Positions 1 through 6,235 of a DNA stretch of 7,827 nucleotides are shown in pieces (the first letter of the stretch is position 1; every line of letters begins with the position of its first letter). The notes under the pieces are model-generated. The model did not search any database, had not been told where the DNA came from, and was given only the letters and a program-made list of their open reading frames with translations. The position numbers and the translations under genes are program-made. Origin of the DNA: Patulibacter sp040675535 (GTDB taxonomy: Bacteria; Actinomycetota; Thermoleophilia; Solirubrobacterales; Solirubrobacteraceae). Location: positions 1 through 7,827 of the forward strand of contig NZ_JBFAPC010000214.1 in the NCBI RefSeq assembly GCF_040675535.1, in the 5' to 3' direction.

Positions 1-4
1 GAAC

Positions 5-478
5 TCACTCACCACCCTCCCCCGCGGAAGTGGTGCGCGGCATCACCCTCCCGGGGGAGATCCATCGCCCGATGGATCGCCGCCCGCGCGGGCCGGTCGG
101 CAGCGCGGCCGCGCCGCCGAGGGCGACGGCCGTCAGGAGGGCGACCATCGGGGCCGAGTGCGACGTCCCGCGGCCGCTCCGGCGCCCGGTCCTCTTCGGC
201 ACCGCACGGGCGGGGAGGAGGCCGGTCGCCCGCGACGCCGTCCCGAGGCCGAGGAGGTCGGTGCCCGTCGCCGCCGGCGCCCGGACGGCGCTCGCGACGG
301 CCGCGGCGGCGGTCACGCAGGGCGCGTCGGCGGTCGCGACGGCCGCGGCGGCGGTCACGCGGGGCGCGTCGGCGGTCGCGACGGCCGGGTCGGCGGTCAC
401 GCAGGCCGCGTCGGCGCCCGCGACGCCCGCGTCGGCGGTCGGCACCACGCGGCGACCCCGTTCGTCGGCCGTGCCCAT
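5..478 (-). CDS. Alanine-rich heptad-repeat protein, third gene of the stator-like operon
   Basis: I do not recognise this 157-residue protein. Residues 14-69 are eight consecutive seven-residue units on the pattern T-A-D-A-P-x-V alternating with T-A-A-A-A-V-A. Residues 75-108 are basic and low in complexity. Residues 110-126 (starting APMVALLTAV) are a plausible single membrane helix, followed by a basic tail (R131, R133, R134). The ATG at 478 shares one base with the stop of the upstream gene, and a GTG at 481 overlaps that stop by four bases. Either arrangement suggests translational coupling and is the main reason for choosing this strand. No Shine-Dalgarno sequence is evident. Codons are G/C-ending almost throughout, except near the C-terminus, where the DNA carries a perfect inverted repeat. 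By position it could be an accessory or wall-spanning partner of the two upstream membrane proteins, which is inference. It could also be a non-coding shadow, because the opposite strand is open here too with the same third-base phase. Confidence 0.5.
   Translation of the reverse strand: MGTADERGRRVVPTADAGVAGADAACVTADPAVATADAPRVTAAAAVATADAPCVTAAAAVASAVRAPAATGTDLLGLGTASRATGLLPARAVPKRTGRRSGRGTSHSAPMVALLTAVALGGAAALPTGPRGRRSIGRWISPGRVMPRTTSAGEGGE
59..78. repeat. Perfect 9-bp inverted repeat with 2-nt centre
   Basis: GATCCATCG at 59-67 is followed by CC and then CGATGGATC at 70-78, an exact inverted repeat. It lies about 50 bp before the stop of the alanine-rich gene, inside its coding frame. As RNA it would form an 8-9 bp hairpin with a tight loop. 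It has no T-tract on either side, so a classical intrinsic terminator is not supported. It could be a site for a dimeric regulator or an RNA-stability element. Confidence 0.5.
294..440. repeat. 42-bp tandem repeat, three full copies plus a half copy
   Basis: Copies lie at 294-335, 336-377 and 378-419, with a half copy at 420-440. Copies 1 and 2 differ at one base; copy 3 differs from copy 1 at five. The period is a multiple of three and each unit has two 21-bp halves, so on the minus strand it encodes pairs of seven-residue units (residues 14-69 of the gene here). Near-identity of the first two copies suggests recent duplication or active slippage. Confidence 0.85.
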
Positions 479-813
479 CACGGCGTCGCCGGGGCGCCCT
501 GGGCCTTCGGGTCGACGAGCACGAGGGTCCCGTCGGGCAGGCGGTAGACCTGGCCGACGGCCTCGCCGCGGCCGGTGGCCTGGCTCGGGCTCGACGGGGT
601 GGTCAGCGTGCGCTCCGCGCCGGTGGCCCCGGAGCTCGTCGGCGCGCGCTTCTCGACCTGGCCCGTGTCCCCGTTGATGCTCAGGCCGAGCCCGGCGATC
701 AGGAACGCGAGGGCGAGCACGAGGCCGACGTCGAAGAGGTTGACGAGCCCGTCGAGCGGGTCGCCGACGTCGCTGTCCAGCTGGCCGTGGCGGCCGAGCC
801 CGACGCGCTTCAT
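478..813 (-). CDS. DUF2149-type small membrane protein, likely ExbD/MotB-like stator partner
   Basis: This 111-residue protein has a short cytoplasmic N-terminus, one membrane helix at about residues 29-46 and an extracytoplasmic tail. The stretch NLFDVGLVLALAFLIAG (25-41) closely resembles the helix of ExbD, in which an aspartate at the helix start carries the translocated proton; here that residue would be D28. The tail has a Ser/Thr/Pro-rich linker (about 58-80) and ends with a compact element, QVYRLPDGTLVLVD (89-102), typical of DUF2149 proteins as I know them. It lacks the larger periplasmic domain of true ExbD. The ATG overlaps the stop of the upstream channel gene (ATGA), and GGGGAG lies 8 nt upstream, which fixes the start; the open frame continues upstream but out of the real gene. 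The likely role is to complete a proton-driven stator with the upstream MotA/ExbB-like protein. The family call is fairly secure; the proton-carrier role is inferred. Confidence 0.85.
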   Translation of the reverse strand: MKRVGLGRHGQLDSDVGDPLDGLVNLFDVGLVLALAFLIAGLGLSINGDTGQVEKRAPTSSGATGAERTLTTPSSPSQATGRGEAVGQVYRLPDGTLVLVDPKAQGAPATP

Positions 814-1556
814 GCCGTGTGCTCCCCGATCGACTCCGTGACCCGGGCGTGGTGCGGCGTGGCGTCCCCGGCGGACGGGACGGGCGCCCCGGGACCGCTC
901 GGGGCGCCGGGCGCGTCGGAGGCGGGGCCGGCCGCGGCCGTCGGCGGGGTCGCGCCGACCGCGCGCTCCAGGGCCGCGAGGTCCTCGGTGTAGAAGCGAG
1001 TCCGCAGCAGCGTCAGCGTGAACGCGCCGGTGCCGACGAGGATCCCGATGACCGTGGCGGCGAAGGCCACCTGCAGGTCGTCGGCGAGCGATGCGAAGTC
1101 GCCGCGGCCCAGGGCGCCGAGGCCCGGGGCGAGCGGGATCAGCGTGCCCATCAGCCCGACGGCCGGCCCGGCGCGGACGAGCATCCGCGTGCGGTCGAGG
1201 CGGCGCTGGACGCCGAGCTCGTAGTCCGCGAGCGCGTACTCGACGGCCTCCTCGCGGCCGGACGCCCGGGCGCCGGCCATGTCGCGGACGGCGCGCTCCG
1301 CCAGGCCGCTCGAGGCCTGCGGGGCGATCGCGTCGGCCCGCGCCGGGTCGGTCAGCGCCTGGCACGCGACGCCCAGGAGCCGTGAGCGTCCGGGACGGCC
1401 TCGGCGCCAGGCCTCGGTGGCGAACCGGCCGGCCTCGAGCGCCAGCAGGAGCAGCAGCAGGATCGCGACGACGTGCACCGGCACCTCCAGGGCGCGGGCG
1501 ACCGAGGAGAGCGAGTCGGTGACGACGTCGGCGAGCGGTGCGGGCGAGGCGGTCAT
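810..1556 (-). CDS. MotA/TolQ/ExbB proton-channel family protein
   Basis: A 248-residue membrane protein with the three-helix plan of ExbB/TolQ: helix 1 at about 25-41, a long cytoplasmic loop with many charged residues (42-125), helix 2 at about 128-148 and helix 3 at about 163-184. The helix-2 region RAGPAVGLMGTLIPLAPGLG matches the family signature (compare the GLLGTV type of ExbB). Helix 3 contains the small and hydroxyl residues (T168, G171, G175, T176) expected to line an ion path. The tail, about 199-232, is a disordered Ala/Pro/Gly extension. Such proteins form an oligomeric channel whose proton flow is converted into force through an ExbD/MotB-type partner, which the next gene appears to supply. 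GGGGA lies 7 nt before the ATG, and a TAACAT -10-like hexamer lies 38 nt upstream. The last bases overlap the next start codon. No TonB, flagellar or Tol genes are present, so the energised process is unknown. Confidence 0.9.
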   Translation of the reverse strand: MTASPAPLADVVTDSLSSVARALEVPVHVVAILLLLLLALEAGRFATEAWRRGRPGRSRLLGVACQALTDPARADAIAPQASSGLAERAVRDMAGARASGREEAVEYALADYELGVQRRLDRTRMLVRAGPAVGLMGTLIPLAPGLGALGRGDFASLADDLQVAFAATVIGILVGTGAFTLTLLRTRFYTEDLAALERAVGATPPTAAAGPASDAPGAPSGPGAPVPSAGDATPHHARVTESIGEHTA

Positions 1557-1563
1557 GGGCGCG

Positions 1564-1600
1564 TCCCCGCGGACGGACGACCGCCGGGAGGGTCATGTTA
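1564..1600 (-). promoter_or_regulatory. Candidate -10 element and ribosome-binding site of the stator-like operon
   Basis: Read on the minus strand, TAACAT (1600-1595) is a -10-like hexamer in an otherwise very GC-rich spacer, and GGGGA (1568-1564) sits 7 nt before the ATG at 1556. No convincing -35 element is visible about 17 bp further upstream, so the promoter call is weak; the ribosome-binding site is more credible. Confidence 0.35.
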
Positions 1601-1741
1601 GGGGGACCAACCGCGTCGTGGCGACGTTCACGGCGTCCACGGTGCCGCTCGGGTTCGGCGGACGGGCTGCCTGGGTGGCCGGGCCCGCCGTGTCGCGTCG
1701 CGCGCCGGAGGTTCCGACGGGACGGACGTGACGGCTGAGTG

Positions 1742-1777
1742 GGCCGGGGCGCCCGGACGGGCCGGGACGCCGGGGCC
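1742..1777 (-). terminator. GC-rich hairpin after the esterase gene, probable terminator
   Basis: Beginning 6 nt beyond the stop of the esterase gene, arms 1748-1756 and 1762-1771 pair over nine base pairs with one bulged A (1767) around a five-base loop. After a 2x2 internal loop the stem extends by four more pairs (GGCC 1742-1745 with GGCC 1774-1777). There is no T-tract, which is common for high-GC actinobacterial terminators. The position fits termination of the esterase mRNA before the downstream operon. Confidence 0.5.
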
Positions 1778-1782
1778 GAGGG

Positions 1783-3069
1783 CTACCGCCGAATGCTCAG
1801 CGTGTCCGTCGGCTTCGAGCCGCTGCCGCGGCAGGCGCCGGAGGACGTCTCGGGGCAGACCCGGACGGTGTACCGGCCGGCCGGGGTGGTGGGCCGGCGC
1901 GCGGATCGGGACGCGCCGGCGCAGGTCAGGCGGGACGGGATCCGGCCCTTGAACGACGCGGTGCCGGACGCCTGCTTCGCGGACCCGACCGGGGCGCTGC
2001 AGGTGCGGGTGCGCCCGGCGACCTTGACGCGGCGGGTGATCCGGGCGCGGTAGCCCGTCGCCCGCAGGAGGTCCGTCGCGCGGAACGTGGCCGTCCGGCC
2101 GACGCGGGCCGAGGACGGCGCGCGGAGCTTCGCCTTCGGGACGCTCGGGCGGGCGGCGTAGACGACCTTCGCGATCGCGGTGTGGGCGGCGACCGTGGGG
2201 TGGACCGGGTCCGCGCCGGAATCGCCGGTGCGGGCGTACCAGCGGACGCCGGGCCCCTGGCAGATGTCGTGCCCGGTGGTGGCGGGGACGGTGTTGACGT
2301 AGGTCACGCCGAGCGGTCCGGCGGCGGCCTGCTGTGCGGCGAACAGCGCCCCCGTGGCGGCGCGGGCGTACGCCTGCCCGCCGGCGCCCGCCGGGACCGT
2401 CGCCTGCTGGTCGGTGCGGCAGATCGAGCCCGTCGCCGGCAGGACCTCGGGGTAGCCGACCAGGACGATCTTCGCCTTCGGGGCCAGCGCGCGGATGCGG
2501 TCGATGGCGGGCTTCGCGCGCGCCGTGTAGGCCGCGGCGGTGACGCTCTGGGGCCGGCCGAAGGCCTGGGCCGACGGGGTCGCCGAGCACGACGGGTCGT
2601 CGAGGCAGAGCACCGCGCCGGCGAAGAGGCCGAGGCCGGCGGTGTCCCAGCGGTCGTTGCCGCCGCCGCCGAAGGTCACGAGACGGGTCTTCGTCCCGAG
2701 GACGCCGGCCTTCTCGGCCAGGCCGACCTCGCCGCCCAGGTCGACCGGCGACTGCAGCGCGGCGCCCTGGAGCGTGGCGTTCGAGCACGAGACGTCGGCC
2801 CAGTCGCCGGAGCGCTCCTCGCCGAGGCCGAGCTTCTCCGCCACCTGCGAGGGGTAGTTCTCCGCGGAGCGGAAGCAGGCGGGCTCGCCGGACGGCGTCG
2901 AGCGCTGGCCGGGCATGCCGAGGCCGGAGGTGTAGGAGTCGCCGAACGCGACGTACGTGCGGCCCTCGGCGGCGTGGGCGGGGGCCGCGAGGGCCGACCC
3001 GCCGAGCAACAGGAGGAGGGTCGCGGCGACGCCGCGGAGCAGGGGACGGGAGCGTGGCGCGGGGGACAT
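1783..3069 (-). CDS. Secreted SGNH/GDSL-family hydrolase (esterase/lipase) with C-terminal extension
   Basis: A 428-residue exported enzyme. Residues 1-33 form a signal peptide (arginines, an LLLLLGG core, AHA cleavage motif). The SGNH blocks are FGDSYTSG (42-49, nucleophile S45), GGGGND (133-139, oxyanion N138) and DPVHP (287-291, catalytic D287/H290). This fold cleaves acyl esters outside the cell; the substrate cannot be told from sequence. In the catalytic part six cysteines fall as three likely disulfide pairs (C65-C95, C155-C161, C217-C270), the same arrangement known in streptomycete SGNH lipases and esterases. Residues about 310-428 form a basic, beta-rich extension with four more cysteines (C357, C383, C405, C413), perhaps a wall- or substrate-binding module. 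No Shine-Dalgarno sequence precedes the ATG, but TACGGT lies 12 nt upstream, suggesting a very short or absent leader. It is divergent from recQ and followed by a strong hairpin, so probably monocistronic. Confidence 0.92.
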   Translation of the reverse strand: MSPAPRSRPLLRGVAATLLLLLGGSALAAPAHAAEGRTYVAFGDSYTSGLGMPGQRSTPSGEPACFRSAENYPSQVAEKLGLGEERSGDWADVSCSNATLQGAALQSPVDLGGEVGLAEKAGVLGTKTRLVTFGGGGNDRWDTAGLGLFAGAVLCLDDPSCSATPSAQAFGRPQSVTAAAYTARAKPAIDRIRALAPKAKIVLVGYPEVLPATGSICRTDQQATVPAGAGGQAYARAATGALFAAQQAAAGPLGVTYVNTVPATTGHDICQGPGVRWYARTGDSGADPVHPTVAAHTAIAKVVYAARPSVPKAKLRAPSSARVGRTATFRATDLLRATGYRARITRRVKVAGRTRTCSAPVGSAKQASGTASFKGRIPSRLTCAGASRSARRPTTPAGRYTVRVCPETSSGACRGSGSKPTDTLSIRR

Positions 3070-3077
3070 GGTGTGGT

Positions 3078-3203
3078 CTGCACCGTACCCGCTGGCGTCC
3101 CGCCCGGTGCCGGGAACCGGGCTCCGCGCGTGCCGATCCCGTGACGGGACCGTGCCCGGATCGTCGCACCCGGCTGTCGTCTCCCCGCGCCTCTACCGTG
3201 CAG
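3078..3203. promoter_or_regulatory. Divergent promoter region between the esterase and recQ genes
   Basis: Matched outward-facing elements flank this spacer. TACGGTGCAG (minus strand, 3087-3078) lies just before the esterase ATG, and TACCGTGCAG (plus strand, 3194-3203) just before the recQ ATG. They differ at one base of ten and contain TANNGT hexamers 12 and 9 nt from the respective start codons. That is the position of a -10 element for leaderless or near-leaderless transcripts. Between them are two short inverted repeats: CCCGGT/ACCGGG (3103-3108 with 3116-3121) and TCCCGT-G-ACGGGA (3137-3149), either of which could be an operator. No clear -35 boxes are visible. Confidence 0.4.
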
Positions 3204-3208
3204 GGTCG

Positions 3209-5167
<1,959 letters not shown>

Positions 5168-5189
5168 GGGCAAGGCCGGCGGTCGGACG

Positions 5190-5204
5190 GCGGGACGCGC
5201 CCGC
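5190..5204 (+). terminator. Short GC hairpin after recQ
   Basis: GCGGG (5190-5194), a loop of five, then CCCGC (5200-5204) form a small stem 22 nt after the recQ stop, within the 123-bp spacer before purN. There is no T-tract and the stem is only five pairs, so termination here is a weak suggestion. Confidence 0.2.
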
Positions 5205-5274
5205 ACGGCGGCCCGTCGGGGCGGCCGAGGCGTGGGCGGCGGTGCCCGGCGGGCCGCTCCGCGCGGCGTCGCCG

Positions 5275-5290
5275 TATTGTCGACGCGGCC
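5275..5290 (+). promoter_or_regulatory. Candidate purN -10 element with near-leaderless start
   Basis: TATTGT (5275-5280) is the only A/T-rich hexamer in the GC-rich spacer and ends 10 nt before the purN ATG. No Shine-Dalgarno sequence lies in those 10 nt. A start of transcription 6-10 nt after the hexamer would fall on or just before the ATG. No -35 box is evident. Its presence suggests purN has its own promoter rather than depending on recQ read-through. Confidence 0.45.
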
Positions 5291-5905
5291 ATGTCCGGCC
5301 CGTCCGCCACGCCGTCCCGCCCCCTCCGCGTCGGGGTCCTCGCCTCCGGAGAGGGGACGAACCTGCAGGCGCTGCTGGACACCGTCCACGGGCACGAGGC
5401 CGAGGTCGTCGCGCTCGCCTGCGACAAGCCGGACGCCCGGGCGCTGATCCGCGCCGCCGGGGCCGGGGTGCCGACCCGGGTCTTCCCGCGGGCCGACCAC
5501 CCCACCCGCGAGGACCGCGACGCCGCGATCGCCGCCTGGCTCGGGGCGGAGGGCGTCGAGCTCGTCGTCCTCGCCGGCTACATGGCGATCCTGACCCCGG
5601 TCTTCGTCGGGGCGTTCGAGGGCCGCATCGTCAACGTCCACCCGTCGCTGCTCCCCGCGTTCCCGGGCATCCGGGCGATCGAGCAGGCGATCGCCCACGG
5701 CGTCGAGGTCTTCGGCGTCACCGTCCACCTCGTCGACGACGGCGTCGACACGGGCCGGATCCTCCTGCAGGACGCCGTCCGGATCCCCGGCGCGCCGGAC
5801 GCCGCCGCCGTCCACGACGCGCTCCGCCCGCTCGAGCACCGCCTGCTCCCGGAAGCCGTCCGCCGCGCCGCCCGCGGCGAGCTGCTCCCGGCGGGCGACG
5901 GCTGA
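5291..5905 (+). CDS. purN: Phosphoribosylglycinamide formyltransferase (GAR transformylase)
   Basis: A 204-residue cytoplasmic enzyme that transfers the formyl group of 10-formyltetrahydrofolate to glycinamide ribonucleotide, the third step of de novo purine synthesis. The length is close to E. coli PurN (212). The phosphate-binding loop is SGEGTNLQAL (19-28). The folate-site region VVLAGYMAIL is followed by the signature NVHPSLLPAFPG with catalytic N115 and H117, and GVTVHLVDDGVDTG with catalytic D153 (equivalent to E. coli N106, H108, D144). The residue after DTG is Arg where Pro is usual, a mild deviation. The ATG at 5291 gives the standard N-terminus of about 11 residues before the first strand. 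Many bacteria place purH directly after purN; here 330 bp of non-coding DNA follows, so purN appears to be transcribed alone. The identification is secure. Confidence 0.96.
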   Translation: MSGPSATPSRPLRVGVLASGEGTNLQALLDTVHGHEAEVVALACDKPDARALIRAAGAGVPTRVFPRADHPTREDRDAAIAAWLGAEGVELVVLAGYMAILTPVFVGAFEGRIVNVHPSLLPAFPGIRAIEQAIAHGVEVFGVTVHLVDDGVDTGRILLQDAVRIPGAPDAAAVHDALRPLEHRLLPEAVRRAARGELLPAGDG

Positions 5906-5931
5906 CCCGCAGGGGGCGTGCGCCGCGGGTC
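5904..5931 (+). terminator. Hairpin overlapping the purN stop codon
   Basis: GACCCGC (5904-5910), which includes the last two bases of the purN TGA, pairs perfectly with GCGGGTC (5925-5931) across a 14-nt loop. It has no T-tract, so it may be a GC-type terminator or 3'-end stabiliser. Its right arm lies within the first copy of the repeat described at 5919, so the hairpin may be incidental. Confidence 0.35.
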
Positions 5932-6069
5932 CGTGCCGGGAGGTGGCGCGTTCCGGTGTCGGGTGCGGCGGCGGTGATGCGCCGCGGGTCCGTGCCGGGA
6001 GGCGGAGCGTTCCGGTGTCGGGTGGTGCTCCGCGAGTCCGTACCCCGGGCCGGCACGTTCGCGAGTCGG
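5919..6069. repeat. Intergenic direct repeat: two near-identical 47-bp copies plus a decayed third
   Basis: Copy 1 (5919-5965) and copy 2 (5978-6024) match at 45 of 47 positions and start 59 bp apart. A third copy (6026-6069) aligns without gaps to the first 44 bases at 32 positions. The shared core begins TGCGCCGCGGGTCCGTGCC. The copies occupy the gene-free spacer between purN and the phosphoesterase gene. Copy 2 together with the start of copy 3 can form a stem GCGGAGC (6002-6008) with GCTCCGC (6027-6033). No protein-coding frame in this stretch is convincing. This looks like an intergenic repeat family or a cluster of binding sites. Confidence 0.75.
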
Positions 6070-6124
6070 ACGTGGCGGTGCCGACGCGTGCGGGAGGCGC
6101 CTACGGCGTGCACGTGCCGCGTAC

Positions 6125-6136
6125 GACGTCGACGTC
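6125..6136. repeat. 12-bp perfect palindrome GACGTCGACGTC
   Basis: A self-complementary 12-mer in the spacer, about 100 bp before the phosphoesterase start and next to the most A/T-rich bases of the spacer (CATTTG, 6136-6141). It could be an operator. Short CG/GACGTC palindromes arise easily in DNA of this composition, so the call is tentative. Confidence 0.3.
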
Positions 6137-6162
6137 ATTTGCTGCTGCACGCAACTTCACCG

Positions 6163-6204
6163 CGAGGCAACGTCTGGCGGCCTTCCGCCCTGTTTGGTTG
6201 CTCG
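6163..6204 (+). promoter_or_regulatory. Possible structured 5' leader of the phosphoesterase gene
   Basis: CGAG (6163-6166), a bulged G and CAAC (6168-6171) pair with GTTG-CTCG (6197-6204) to give an eight-pair stem. It encloses a second hairpin, GGCGG (6176-6180) / CCGCC (6185-6189), with a CCTT loop. The structure ends 31 nt before the ATG. No known riboswitch class is recognisable. The region is less GC-rich than its surroundings, as expected for a leader or promoter, but no -10/-35 pair is convincing. Confidence 0.3.
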
Positions 6205-6235
6205 GCCACTTCCCGCAACCCGATCGGAACCCCCG

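Noticed and set aside
294..440. 42-bp repeats as a CRISPR array
   Set aside because: Copies are contiguous with no unique spacers, and the period is a coding multiple of three.
30..677. Plus-strand Ala/Arg-rich frame over the repeat region
   Set aside because: It would overlap the DUF2149 gene in antisense and lacks a credible start context. The minus-strand frame has coupled start/stop codons, though the choice is not certain.
478..1596. Single 372-codon minus-strand gene covering the channel region and DUF2149
   Set aside because: Only its last 111 residues look like a protein. The rest is an out-of-phase shadow of the channel gene, and an internal ATG with a good ribosome-binding site marks the real start.
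2957..3208. 84-residue N-terminal extension of RecQ
   Set aside because: It overlaps the divergent esterase signal-peptide region, resembles no RecQ sequence, and the ATG at 3209 is followed at once by normal RecQ sequence.
5168..5290. Small RNA or operon link between recQ and purN
   Set aside because: I see only weak GC hairpins and a purN -10-like hexamer; there is no specific evidence for an RNA gene.
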